Assembly: GCA_021202635.1 (NCBI GenBank)
Contig: JAJQCQ010000046.1
Coordinates: forward strand, 1 to 64,000
Origin: Lachnospiraceae bacterium
GTDB taxonomy: Bacteria; Bacillota; Clostridia; Lachnospirales; Lachnospiraceae
Length of the DNA stretch: 64,000 nt
Reading direction: 5' to 3'
The translations under genes were made by a program, and so were the position numbers. This document shows, in pieces, positions 1-8,169 of the stretch. Below the pieces are notes generated by a model. It saw only the letters and a program-made list of their open reading frames with translations. It did no database searches and was not told the DNA's origin. Position 1 is the stretch's first letter; each line of letters opens with the position of its first letter.

Positions 1-4
1 TTGA

Positions 5-175
5 TCATCCCCGCAGCTTCCTCTGAATACCAATCCGTTTCCCTTCGCTTTCCCAGATTCCATAATTCTTCGGCACATAAGGAATTTCCATGCCATAGAA
101 GTTCATATTTGCCTGGAAAAGCCGGTTGTACAAATTGGATGCAAATAATCCAGAATTTCTGAATATCAGTTCCAT
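5..175 (-). CDS. Short unrecognised ORF (56 aa)
   Basis: An ATG-initiated frame of 56 codons stops near the window edge. It has no Shine-Dalgarno site, as the upstream sequence is AT-rich. The peptide contains a GMEIPYVPKNYGIW stretch that I do not assign to a family. It is probably a fragment of a larger gene, given the neighbouring relics. Confidence 0.15.
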   Translation of the reverse strand: MELIFRNSGLFASNLYNRLFQANMNFYGMEIPYVPKNYGIWESEGKRIGIQRKLRG

Positions 176-234
176 TTTTTTTAATTATACAATTTAATTC
201 GCTTCCTGTATGATAAAGTCGAAAGGAGAGGTGA

Positions 235-342
235 AGCGACAGGCGGACAGTGGAAAACGGCATTCTCGACTCTGACTATAATGGAACCATTGAATACGAC
301 GGCGCCACCTTTACTGTCGTGGCAGGACAGCTTTATGCGTAA
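235..342 (+). pseudogene. C-terminal relic of a cell-wall repeat protein
   Basis: One frame reads VENGILDSDYNGTIEYDG, then a short TFTVVAGQLYA end and a stop codon. The pattern of alternating Asn-Gly, Tyr and Val-x-x-Gly resembles the C-terminal repeats of clostridial surface proteins. There is no start codon or domain upstream, so I read it as the last repeat of a lost surface protein. The assignment rests on repeat style only. Confidence 0.3.
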
Positions 343-446
343 CACTCCGTCTTTCCCACTCAAATATATACAGGGTTAAGATGTAAAATCAGTTTCTAAG
401 TATTAATAATCTCACAGTATAGTCACACAAAGGAGGCAAATGAAAA

Positions 447-2282
447 ATGAAAAGTAAAAAATTAAAAAGTGCTTTGATTGCCAGCACTATGCTGCTCTCA
501 TCCGTATTTATGGGCAATTGTTTACCCGCATCTGCGTCAGAGGATGCACTTTATGTACCAGGTACTTATACCGCCGTAGCAGAAGGTATTAATGGAATTG
601 TCGTAGTCGAGGTGACATTCAGTGAAGACGCAATCGAGGATATCGTTGTCACAGAGAACAGTGAAACAGATGGAATCGGGAGTAATGCAATCGACCAGCT
701 GCCTGGGAAGATAATAGAAACACAGTCACTGGCAGTTGATGGAATATCCGGTGCTACTTACACATCAGACGCGATTTTTAACGCAGTTGAGAATTGTGTT
801 GCGCAGGCTGGCGGTGATTTAGAGCTTCTGAAAACAGCCTCCTCTGAGGAAGTTGAAAAAACAACGGAAGAGCTGACGACGGAGCTTGTCATTATCGGCG
901 GAGGGGCTGCCGGTATGACAGCCTGCATCCGCGCGGACGCACTTGGACTTGATGTGATTATTCTGGATAAACAGTCTTACCTGGGCGGCACAATTGCGCT
1001 GAGCGGCGGCAACCAGGTAGTGATGGGTTCCGAACTACAAAAGGAACTGGGCGTGGTAGATGATTCAGTAGAAAGCATGATAGAAGATTTCCTTGCGAAT
1101 GGCTCGGGATTAAATGTAACTGAACTGGTCACCCTCTACGCGGAGAATGTCGGCGAAACATCAGACTGGCTGGAGGAGATTGGCGTGACCTATGATCTTG
1201 ACAGCGGCCTTCATCAGCTGGCTGAATATACATATGACCGCGAGCTGGCTTACACCGGAGGCGGTTCCGGTGCCGCGACTGCTCTTGCAGAACTTGTAGA
1301 AGATACGGACGCAACGATCCTTTTAAGTACGTGTGCAACCGAGCTGATAACAGATGAAAACGGAGCTGTGGTTGGAGTCCTGGCAAGCAGTGATAACACA
1401 GAATATACGATTTATGCACAGGCAGTTCTCCTGGCTACCGGCGGGTATGGCAACAATGATAACCTTCTGTCCGAAGAACTACAGGAAGCTCTTTATTACG
1501 GAGCCGCTTCCGCTACGGGCGATGGCCTGATTATGGCAACAGCGGAAGGAATCGATGCAGATACCATTCTGATGGAATATGGGAAAATATACCCGAACGG
1601 AATTGAGGTCTCCGAAGGGACAGCGAAATCCACCATTGCAGGCAATATTGTAGCCTGGACGATGAGTGCCATCCTGGTCAACGCAGACGGGAACCGCGTG
1701 GTAAACGAGAAGGCTTCTAACCGGACTATCCTTGAGGCACAACAGCAGGAAGACGGCCAGCTTTTATACCTCCTTCTCGATGAAGAGACATTTGAGGCCT
1801 GGAAAGAAGCTGTGGCAAGTAACGGTATCAGCGCAAGTGACATTGAGTCTTATCTGAGTGCAAACGGTTCAACGACACCCATCTTTATTCATGGGGATAC
1901 GATCGCAGAAGTAGCCGAAACAGCAGGTATCGACCCGGATGTCCTCCAGGCTACCGTTGACCGGTACAACAGTTTTGTAGAATCCGGTGTGGATGAAGAT
2001 TTTGGGCGTTCCGCAGACTATATGACCATGGAAATCGGTGATGGGCCATATTATCTGATTGAACAGAAACCCCGCTTCGCTACGACCATGGGCGGCCTGG
2101 TAGTCAATACGGATCTGCAGGTAGAAAATACATCTGGTGAAGTAATCAGCGGCCTTTACGCAGCCGGTGAAGTAGTTGGAGGCGTCATGGGAGATGATTC
2201 CCCATCCGGAGCAAACAATGGATGGGCAGTGACTTCTGGACGGCTGGCTGCGGAGAGCATTGCAGCAGCACTGAAGGAATAG
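447..2282 (+). CDS. Secreted FMN-binding/FAD-dependent fumarate-reductase-type oxidoreductase
   Basis: A 611-aa protein of the flavocytochrome-c/fumarate reductase family. Residues 1-31 form a Sec signal peptide (KSKK, hydrophobic core, ASAS cleavage region), so it acts outside the membrane. Residues about 35-120 are an FMN-binding domain with DGISGAT, which fits the D-G-x-[ST]-G-A-T motif where ApbE attaches FMN covalently to Thr. Residues about 145-605 are an FAD_binding_2 reductase with a GGGAAG dinucleotide motif and the usual C-terminal GLYAAGEVVGG. Proteins of this build reduce small unsaturated or oxidised substrates as respiratory electron acceptors in gut anaerobes; the substrate here is unknown. 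The start at 447 has AGGAGG at 431-436. No apbE or electron donor is in view. It is monocistronic, ended by a strong terminator. Confidence 0.88.
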   Translation: MKSKKLKSALIASTMLLSSVFMGNCLPASASEDALYVPGTYTAVAEGINGIVVVEVTFSEDAIEDIVVTENSETDGIGSNAIDQLPGKIIETQSLAVDGISGATYTSDAIFNAVENCVAQAGGDLELLKTASSEEVEKTTEELTTELVIIGGGAAGMTACIRADALGLDVIILDKQSYLGGTIALSGGNQVVMGSELQKELGVVDDSVESMIEDFLANGSGLNVTELVTLYAENVGETSDWLEEIGVTYDLDSGLHQLAEYTYDRELAYTGGGSGAATALAELVEDTDATILLSTCATELITDENGAVVGVLASSDNTEYTIYAQAVLLATGGYGNNDNLLSEELQEALYYGAASATGDGLIMATAEGIDADTILMEYGKIYPNGIEVSEGTAKSTIAGNIVAWTMSAILVNADGNRVVNEKASNRTILEAQQQEDGQLLYLLLDEETFEAWKEAVASNGISASDIESYLSANGSTTPIFIHGDTIAEVAETAGIDPDVLQATVDRYNSFVESGVDEDFGRSADYMTMEIGDGPYYLIEQKPRFATTMGGLVVNTDLQVENTSGEVISGLYAAGEVVGGVMGDDSPSGANNGWAVTSGRLAAESIAAALKE

Positions 2283-2294
2283 CAATCAATACAC

Positions 2295-2335
2295 GCTTCC
2301 CCTGTTCTTTTATTCAAAGCAGGGGAAGCTTTTTT
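2295..2335 (+). terminator. Rho-independent terminator of the flavin reductase gene
   Basis: GCTTCCCCTG pairs with CAGGGGAAGC (10-bp perfect stem) followed directly by six T, 13 bases after the reductase stop codon. Confidence 0.9.
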
Positions 2336-2436
2336 GCGCTAAAGTTTCACAAACGTCGAACAGCTTCCGTCGATCTTATAATCTTCCGGAGCTATCGAAT
2401 AATATTATACTCCTATAATACAACTTTGCAAAAATC

Positions 2437-2800
2437 CTATTCCTCCACTCCTACCAACTCCCCTCTTATGATAAGCCTGGTGTCCGAATCCGAAGTACAA
2501 GTGGATAAAATCAGCTTTTTCGTTTCCTGCTCCTGACCGTTATCTTCAGCCAGCTTATCCTCCTGCTTCAAACCGTTTTCTAACATCTTCCCTGCATCGC
2601 CATTCTCTGTATTCTTCTGCCACTGGAATTCCACTTCTTGCCCTGCATCCTGCTCTACGTTAATATTACTTTCTGAGCTTTCACCATTCTCCGTATATTC
2701 ACTGTCATAAAACTGAGAAAGTCCGTCGCTCGCACTGATTTTTTCGCAGGCAGTGATCTGATAAATCCGCAGCCCAGAAGGAAGATACAGCTGTATCTCC
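2437..2800 (-). pseudogene. C-terminal fragment of a class B-type sortase
   Basis: The reading frame ends with LILSTCTSDSDTRLIIRGEL, which carries the TLSTC-type catalytic Cys motif and the downstream Arg of sortases. Before it lies a Glu/Asn-rich stretch and an IYQITACEKISASDG segment like the beta6/beta7 loop of class B sortases. The N-terminal half, with the catalytic His (T-x-T-C is preceded by an H in intact enzymes), is missing. The frame runs instead into an opposite-strand ABC permease fragment at about 2800. Sortases anchor surface proteins, which fits the cell-wall repeat relic at 235-342. Confidence 0.6.
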
Positions 2801-2802
2801 CC

Positions 2803-3200
2803 ATGCTGATTTTTGTAGGCTACCCGATAGCCAGCAATCTTGTTCTCAGCTTTCAAGATGTTACGGTGAAGAACCTGGTAAATGGAGAAAAACTGTTCGT
2901 GGGGCTGCAGAATTATATCGAGCTGCTGCAGGATTCGGTGTTTAAGCGGGCGTTTATAAATACGCTGGTATTTACCGTCGCCTGTCTGGTCTTTCAGTTT
3001 TTGATCGGTTTGCGCTGGCAGTGTTTTTTAACAAAAAATTCAAAATTGCAAAACCGGTAAGGGCCTGCTGATGATGCCGTGGATGATTCCGATTACCGTC
3101 ACAGCGCTGATTTTTAAATTTATTTTTGCTACTGATGTTGGTATTTTAAACTATTTCTTAAAGCCCATAGGCCTGATCAAAGAAAATATAGAATGGCTGA
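2803..3200 (+). pseudogene. Sugar ABC transporter permease fragment (MalF/UgpA type), frameshifted
   Basis: The first 70 codons read FVGYPIASNLVLSFQDVTV and GLQNYIELLQDSVFKRAF, typical of the N-terminal part of carbohydrate ABC permeases. A frameshift near 3005-3060 moves the continuation (GLLMMPWMIPITVTALIFKF, then NYFLKPIGLIKENIEWL) into another frame. It breaks off at about 3200 and joins a GH31 fragment. The first membrane helix and the EAA-loop C-terminal half are absent. No binding protein or ATPase remains nearby. Confidence 0.75.
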
Positions 3201-3207
3201 CAACCCC

Positions 3208-3756
3208 ATGCGCAACCAGCTGGCTGCCGGGCTGAATATGGGACTTGCGGGGATCCCCTGGTGGACGACGGATATCGGCGGATTCCATGGCGGGGATCCC
3301 AATGATCCGGATTTTCGGGAGCTTTTCATCCGCTAGTTCCAGTGGGGAACCTTCTGCCCGGTCATGCGACTGCATGGAGACCGGGAACCAAGACAGCCTC
3401 AATTGGGCACAACCGGCGGGGCTCACTGCCGATCCGGTGCCCCAAACGAAGTGTGGAGCTATGGAGAAAAGGTTTACGCGATCTGCAAACAATACCTCAT
3501 GATCCGTGAATCCATGCGTGATTATATCCGTGGTCTTATGCAAGAAGCACATGAAAAAGGAACCCCCATCATGCGTCCGTTGTTTTATGATTTTCCGGAT
3601 GATCAAATGTGCTGGGAAGTGGAGGCTCAGTATATGTTCGGTCCAGATATACTGGTTGCACCAATAACAAAAAAAGGCATCCGAAGCAGAAGAGTATATC
3701 TGCCCAAAGGATTGTCCTGGAAAAATATATGGACCGGGGACATTCAGGAGGGCTAA
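3208..3756 (+). pseudogene. GH31 alpha-glycosidase C-terminal fragment with amber stop
   Basis: The frame opens with NQLAAGLNMGLAGIPWWTTD, then IGGFHGGDPNDPDF and RELFIR-stop-FQWGTF. GH31 alpha-xylosidases and glucosidases normally read RWFQWG here, so TAG at 3334-3336 replaces a Trp codon. Downstream YGEKVYAICKQYLMIRESMR and PLFYDFPDD are the usual post-barrel segments. The catalytic nucleophile region lies upstream of what survives and is missing. It is joined directly to the ABC permease fragment and cannot be functional. The pair may come from one lost glycan-use locus. Confidence 0.8.
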
Positions 3757-3757
3757 G

Positions 3758-4180
3758 ATGTGGGATGAATTTGAGGGACCTTCCATGCAGCGGATTGCCG
3801 AACATGTCCATGAAAGAGGCTGTATGGTAATGATTCATAACTGCGGAGACGGTATCTACTTTAAAGAGCAGATTGACCGGATGCATCCGGAAGCAATTTC
3901 CATGCTCTACCTTCCGCCGGATTGTACAAGTATGCAGGAATTAAAGGAAACCTACGGCTCCGTAACAACCATCATCGGCCACATAGACCCCGGTTTTCTG
4001 ATGGTGGCAGACGAAGATCGTCTCCGGGCGCTCTGCCGTGAACAGATCGACGCTTATAAAAAGGATGGAGGGTTTATCCTCGCCACCGGCTGCGAATATC
4101 CTGCGCTTCTGGATGATACTTTCGCACGGGTAATGGTAGAGGAGGCGCAGACCTATGGAAAATATGGTGCGGATCAGTAA
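3758..4180 (+). pseudogene. UroD-like corrinoid/methyltransferase C-terminal fragment
   Basis: 140 codons starting FEGPSMQRIAEHVHERGC and going through VMIHNCGDGI, IGHIDPGFL and GGFILATGCEYP. These are the second-half features of the uroporphyrinogen-decarboxylase-like methyltransferase superfamily (MtbA/MtaA type), including His and Cys residues that bind zinc or the methyl donor. The N-terminal half of the barrel is absent. The ATG at 3758 follows an AGGAGGG that belongs to the preceding GH31 relic, so translation is conceivable but function unlikely. Family assignment is firm, exact substrate unknown. Confidence 0.7.
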
Positions 4181-4229
4181 TATCCTTTCAATCAGAATCT
4201 AACGATAAATGCTTAAAATCTTTCTTTTT

Positions 4230-4538
4230 TCATAATGCCGGGATCATTCCTGGTCCCGGCTCCTCTTTTTCCATCAATTTCCGCAGAAAATAATCCCCCA
4301 CCGTCACAGCATCCTCTATCGTCAGATAATGCCATTGATCTGTTCCTTCCAGAAGCGCGTAATCCGGATAAGTGAGCGTGTACATTTTTCCAAGACTTGA
4401 CAGCCGGAAACAATTTGCTTCGGCATCATATGCAAGTTCCGCATTTTGTGCAATGCTTACAGGGTTCTTTCCTGCAAGCATTTTTATGGCATCCCGTTTC
4501 ATATTCAGAAAGGCTCTGTTTTCGTCATCTTTGTTCAT
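4230..4538 (-). CDS. DUF3786-type protein, C-terminally truncated
   Basis: About 102 aa from an ATG with GGAG seven bases upstream. It contains MLAGKNPVSIAQNAELAYD and LTYPDYALLEGTDQWHYL, which resemble the DUF3786 family of small cytoplasmic proteins in anaerobes; no function is established. Intact members are roughly twice as long. The last codons (GMIPAL) are encoded by the stem of a terminator hairpin (4237-4260), so the 3' part appears replaced by a terminator. It is transcribed divergently from the MarR gene and shares its operator, so it may be co-regulated. Confidence 0.55.
   Translation of the reverse strand: MNKDDENRAFLNMKRDAIKMLAGKNPVSIAQNAELAYDAEANCFRLSSLGKMYTLTYPDYALLEGTDQWHYLTIEDAVTVGDYFLRKLMEKEEPGPGMIPAL
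4237..4260. terminator. Hairpin terminator, copy 1 of a short repeat
   Basis: GCCGGGA pairs with TCCCGGC around a 10-base loop, with T-rich tracts on both sides, so it could work for both converging genes. The flanking sequence (GCTTAAAATCTTTC, T-run, CATA) is nearly repeated before the terminator at 8170-8193. Confidence 0.65.
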
Positions 4539-4563
4539 AAAAGCTCCTTTTTTCGAGGCTATA

Positions 4564-4611
4564 TTGACAAATCCCCTCTCTTTGATTATAATCCCATTTG
4601 GGATTATAATC
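4564..4611 (+). promoter_or_regulatory. Consensus promoter with overlapping palindromic MarR operator
   Basis: TTGACA (4564-4569), a 17-base spacer and TATAAT (4587-4592) form a perfect sigma-A promoter for the MarR-MATE operon. A 28-bp inverted repeat (4584-4611) with 13-bp perfect arms GATTATAATCCCA and TGGGATTATAATC around TT covers the -10 box. Its mirror half also gives TATAAT on the minus strand. Position and symmetry fit an autoregulatory MarR operator controlling both divergent genes. Confidence 0.85.
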
Positions 4612-4639
4612 AACAGATTTTTTTACACGGGAGATTACT

Positions 4640-5083
4640 ATGGAAAACGATACACAAAAACTCCTTGCCGACCTGAATCAGGCTGTTATTCAGTTCCGCG
4701 GGCTGTATTCTGCCTGGTCCAAAAAGCATGGCATCAGCTATAACGAGATGCTGGTTCTGTATACCATCCGGGACAATGGCTTCTGTACACAGAAACAAAT
4801 CTGCGACAGCTATCTGCTTCCCCGACAGACGATGAATCATGTCATCACCGACATGCGGAAACGCGGGCTGCTCACTATCAGTCCTAAACAAGGTTCCGGA
4901 CGGGAAAAGGCATTTGTCCTGACCCGGAAAGGCCAGACTTATGCTGCCCCGCTTCTGGATTCTCTGAATAAAATCGAGGCGCAGGCGATCGAATCGGCTG
5001 GTTGTGGGACGATTCGATCTCTGAGCGAATCACTCATGGACTTTGACAGTATCCTGAAACAATCCATGGAAGAAAACGCATGA
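4640..5083 (+). CDS. MarR-family transcriptional regulator
   Basis: 147 aa with a winged-helix DNA-binding domain. Residues about 35-100 include YNEMLVLYTIRDNGFCTQKQ, the recognition helix LPRQTMNHVITDMRKRGLL, and the wing SGREKAFVLTRKG. GGGAG lies eight bases before the ATG. It is the first gene of an operon with the MATE-kinase gene, whose start is ten bases after this stop. The palindrome on its own promoter suggests autorepression relieved by a ligand, possibly a MATE substrate. The ligand cannot be inferred. Confidence 0.88.
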   Translation: MENDTQKLLADLNQAVIQFRGLYSAWSKKHGISYNEMLVLYTIRDNGFCTQKQICDSYLLPRQTMNHVITDMRKRGLLTISPKQGSGREKAFVLTRKGQTYAAPLLDSLNKIEAQAIESAGCGTIRSLSESLMDFDSILKQSMEENA

Positions 5084-5092
5084 GGCAGGAAT

Positions 5093-7057
5093 ATGAAGAA
5101 CACACTTTCAGAATCACAATCTGAATCACAATTTTATGGGCAGGAGAAAATTTATAAAATCCTGCTGAAAATCGCACCGCCAGTCATGCTGGCACAGCTC
5201 ATTCAGGCACTTTACAATATTGTCGACAGCCTGTTTGTTGGCAGATATGCGGATTCCGGGCTGACTGCCCTCTCTATCATCTACCCCATTCAGCTTCTGA
5301 TGATTGCCCTGGCAGTCGGAACCGGGGTGGGGATTAATACCGCCATGGCAGCCCGGTTCGGTGTCGGGCAGAGAGATAAGGCGGAAGAGTTTGCCGGTGT
5401 AGGGACGCCGCTGGCAGCTCTGCTATGGATTCTTTTTGCGCTGACCTGCTGGTGTATTATGCCCGCTTACGCGAGAATGTCCACATCTTCTGAGGCTGTC
5501 ATTGCTGATGTCGTGCGCTACGGGCGCATCACCTGTGTATTCAGCTTTGGCCTGTTCCTGGAAAGTGTCTGGACAAAGATTTTACAGGCAACCGGCGATA
5601 TGAAAACACCGATGTTTGCCCAGATTCTTGGCGCCCTCACGAATATAGCCCTTGACCCGCTGCTGATTTTTGGCCTGTTTGGGCTGCCCAGAATGGGCAT
5701 TGCCGGAGCTGCGGTGGCTACTGTAACAGGGCAGATCATCGCCGCGTTGGTAGTGATGAAAAAAGGATTCCGGAGGCCACCCGACTTCCGCGTATACCGG
5801 AAAAGAATTGCTGAAATTTTCCGGCTCGGGATACCAAACATCCTGATGCAGTCAGCTTACACGTTTTACATATTCGGGCTGAACCTGATCCTGTCTACAT
5901 TCTCTGATCAGGCCGTTACTGCTTTGGGATTGTATTATAAATGGCAGACTTTCTTTTTTATCCCTCTTGGCGCCATGCAGACCTGCATTGTGCCAGTCAT
6001 CAGCTTTAATTACGCCGCGCGGAAAATCCACCGCTGCAAGCAGACCCTGATCACTGCCATTGTATTCGGGCTGGCGCTAATGGCGGTGGGGACACTGTGT
6101 TTTGAGGCAATCCCCGGTCTCATGCTGCGGGTGTTTACCTCCGACGAACGGGTTGTCGAAATCGGACGCATTGGTTTTCGGTTTATCGGCATCAGCTTTC
6201 TCCCTATGGTCACATCGCTGATTTTCCCGGTGTTCTTCCAGGCGGTCGCCTCCAGCCTGAAAAGTTCGCTCCTGACAGTCATACGGACTGTCGTATTATT
6301 CGTACCGCTTGGCTTCCTCTTTTCACGGTTTGGACTGAAATGGTTCTGGCTGACTTTTCCGGTAACGGAATGCTGCACTTCCTTCGTCGGGTTCCTTTTT
6401 TACCGGCAGTTTCTGGAACACCCCTATGTCAGGAAAGCACCCATGCTGGATCGGGAGCATCCACAGACAGCCATCTGGCCATCCTTCCCAGGCGTAATCG
6501 TCACCATTGCCCGGGAGCACGGCTCCTCCGGCAAAGAAATCGGGCGGCTGGTTGCGGCGAGGCTTGGCGTCCCGTTTTATTACAAGGAAATGACTGCCCT
6601 GGCAGCACAGGAAAGCGGACTGGACAGGGAATTTATTTCTGACATCAACAAAAATGCCCCAAAGAGATTGTATAACCTCTACCTCAGTACAAAAGTGGTG
6701 CACCTGGCAGTTGTAGCGCAGCATAAGGTCATTGAAAAAATTGCCGACAACGGCAGCTGCGTCATCGTCGGCCGCGCGGCTGATTATGTACTGAAAGACC
6801 GAACCCATGTGGTACGCATTTTTATCCATGCTCCAGAAGAATACCGCATCAATCAGGTAATGAATATCTACGGGGACAGCCGGGAAGAAGCGGCAGATAA
6901 TATCCGCCGCTCCGACAAGGCAAGGGCTGCCTACTACCACCACATTTCAGGTAACCGCTGGGGCGAGGCAAAGAACTATGAGCTGGTGATCGATTCGTCC
7001 TGCGGCATACAGGAGGCAAGCGAAAAAATAATGGAGTTTCTTCATTCAGAGCAATAG
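5093..7057 (+). CDS. MATE efflux transporter fused to a cytidylate-kinase-like domain
   Basis: 654 aa. Residues about 20-455 are a complete twelve-helix MATE exporter with the two-fold repeat features (MLAQLIQALYNIVDSLFVGR near the N-terminus; NILMQSAYTFYIFGLNLI in the second half). Residues about 462-654 are a cytidylate-kinase-like domain: VTIAREHGSSGKEIGR is the P-loop, CVIVGRAADYVL follows, and DKARAAYYHHISG is the typical lid region. A cytoplasmic nucleotide kinase on a drug/Na+ antiporter could phosphorylate a substrate or sense nucleotides, but this is inference. The single frame has no stop or frameshift at the join. Co-transcribed with MarR. Stand-alone MATE proteins are about 450 aa. 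Confidence 0.9.
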   Translation: MKNTLSESQSESQFYGQEKIYKILLKIAPPVMLAQLIQALYNIVDSLFVGRYADSGLTALSIIYPIQLLMIALAVGTGVGINTAMAARFGVGQRDKAEEFAGVGTPLAALLWILFALTCWCIMPAYARMSTSSEAVIADVVRYGRITCVFSFGLFLESVWTKILQATGDMKTPMFAQILGALTNIALDPLLIFGLFGLPRMGIAGAAVATVTGQIIAALVVMKKGFRRPPDFRVYRKRIAEIFRLGIPNILMQSAYTFYIFGLNLILSTFSDQAVTALGLYYKWQTFFFIPLGAMQTCIVPVISFNYAARKIHRCKQTLITAIVFGLALMAVGTLCFEAIPGLMLRVFTSDERVVEIGRIGFRFIGISFLPMVTSLIFPVFFQAVASSLKSSLLTVIRTVVLFVPLGFLFSRFGLKWFWLTFPVTECCTSFVGFLFYRQFLEHPYVRKAPMLDREHPQTAIWPSFPGVIVTIAREHGSSGKEIGRLVAARLGVPFYYKEMTALAAQESGLDREFISDINKNAPKRLYNLYLSTKVVHLAVVAQHKVIEKIADNGSCVIVGRAADYVLKDRTHVVRIFIHAPEEYRINQVMNIYGDSREEAADNIRRSDKARAAYYHHISGNRWGEAKNYELVIDSSCGIQEASEKIMEFLHSEQ

Positions 7058-7094
7058 ATGCCAGATATCCCGGTTATACTCTGCGATGGTTCGG

Positions 7095-7370
7095 TCAGAG
7101 GAGAAAAGCTTCAAATATCCTTTTACTGACCGGATTCACATGATAGTCAAATTCCGGATGTCACTGAACCGCCCATACAAATCTATGCCTTGTATGACAC
7201 ACGGCTTCTACCAGCCCATCTTCTGAAAAAGAGCCTTCCTCTCCTAGGTAATAAATGACATAATTCCCTGTATTGGAAAGACCCTCATCCAGTCCAGGGA
7301 CAACGCCGCTTTGCAGGCTCATCCATAGTCCGTTCGGAAATGTCAGTCTATGACCGATCCGTCTAATAGA
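7095..7370 (-). pseudogene. Class-I glutamine amidotransferase (peptidase C26/PuuD-like) C-terminal relic
   Basis: Minus-strand translation gives GLWMSLQSGVVPGLDEGLSN, EDGLVEAVCHTRHRFVWAVQ, a TGA stop, then HPEFDYHVNPVSKRIFEAF. In C26 peptidases the last part reads VQWHPE and contains the catalytic His-Glu; here TGG has become TGA. The nucleophile Cys half is gone. It is a dead fragment downstream of, and convergent with, the MATE-kinase gene. Confidence 0.65.
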
Positions 7371-7515
7371 TAACCCCGGCGCGAAAGCCAGCTTTTACCT
7401 GTGACCATCGTACCGGGGTACCATTATATAATCAAAACTTCTTTTTGCTTCTGTCGTTGACGGTGCTTTCGCCCTTTTTATCGGAATTTGCTGCTGCAGC
7501 TTCCGATAAGTTACA

Positions 7516-7650
7516 TTACAGCGGCAGATCCTTTTTCTGGAACCGTATCATACCCACCGCATAGCATGCGAGTGCAATTATTACAGGAGGAGTCTGCCCT
7601 TTTTTACAGACCTTGCTGTATTCCCGCGAGAAACGATTCACTACAAGCGG
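7516..7650 (-). pseudogene. Possible ABC-2 type permease C-terminal relic
   Basis: The minus strand reads PPVIIALACYAVGMIRFQKK followed by DLPL and a stop. A last hydrophobic helix and a basic 'F-x-K-K-D-L' end are usual for multidrug or lantibiotic ABC-2 permeases. Only this end is visible. The surrounding 7371-7730 otherwise holds no recognisable gene. Confidence 0.3.
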
Positions 7651-7731
7651 TATCCGGGACCATTATTACGGCTGGGATATGGATATTTCACACCGCCGTG
7701 AATAATTCAGGTCAATTATGTAAATTCTGCT

Positions 7732-7890
7732 ATGTTCGGACTTTTGCAGCTCTGGAATGAAAAGGGGAAAGACCTGAGCATGGAAGAAATCAGCGCGTTG
7801 ATGCAGAACCTGGTAGTACGTGGCTTAATGGCATATATTACCCCTGACTCATTAGAAACAAAAAGTCTCTCTACATCTATAAATGAATAG
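7732..7890 (+). pseudogene. C-terminal relic of a TetR-type regulator, duplicate of the gene at 17074
   Basis: Reads MFGLLQLWNEKGKDLSMEEI, then SALMQNLVVRGLMAYITPDS. It is almost identical to the last 52 residues of the regulator at 17074-17511. DNA identity continues past the stop to about 7981 (compare 17512-17606). The N-terminal HTH part is absent. The 5' flank is unrelated to the other copy, so only a 3' segment of about 250 bp was duplicated. Confidence 0.75.
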
Positions 7891-7981
7891 CATTACTGTC
7901 ACAACGTTTAGCCTGGTCTGCGCTATATGTTCAATCATAGTCATTCTAATTTATCCGGAATCGTACGCCAATAGCATGGCC
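7732..7981 (+). repeat. 250-bp direct duplication (partner 17355-17606; partial third copy 11785-11820)
   Basis: The two copies share the regulator 3' end and then TTTATCCGGAATCGTACGCC, AATAGCATGGCC. A degenerate version, TTTCCGGAATCCTGTGTCAA followed by TAGCATAGCA, occurs near 11790. In the first and third copies the segment runs straight into an array of 11-bp GTCGCA repeats. In the 17.6 kb copy the array is missing. Confidence 0.7.
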
Positions 7982-8025
7982 GTCGCAATTCGGTCGCAAA
8001 ACAGTAGAAATTCCGTCGCATCCAA
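7982..8025 (+). repeat. Four 11-bp phased direct repeats (GTCGCA units), copy 1
   Basis: Units GTCGCAATTCG, GTCGCAAAACA, GTAGAAATTCC and GTCGCATCCAA follow each other without gaps. The third is degenerate. An exact 11-base period puts each unit on nearly the same DNA face, which suggests binding sites for an oligomeric protein. A second array lies at 11821-11864. Confidence 0.7.
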
Positions 8026-8169
8026 ATCTTTGAGCGCACTAAACACAAAATCGCCACAGTCTCTTGACGGTTTTTCCACAAGTAAATCATCTTTTCTTCA
8101 CACTGCCATAGTATTCTTTTTATCAGAAGCAGACAACAAGTGCTTTAAAAATCTTTCTTTTTCATACTC

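Noticed and set aside
3334..3336. Amber codon in GH31 as possible pyrrolysine, next to a methyltransferase-like gene
   Set aside because: The position is a conserved Trp of GH31 and the gene is truncated at both ends. Pyrrolysine occurs in MttB/MtmB-type enzymes, not in glycosidases or UroD-like proteins.
7982..8025. CRISPR array
   Set aside because: The repeats are 11 bases with no spacers and no cas genes are near.
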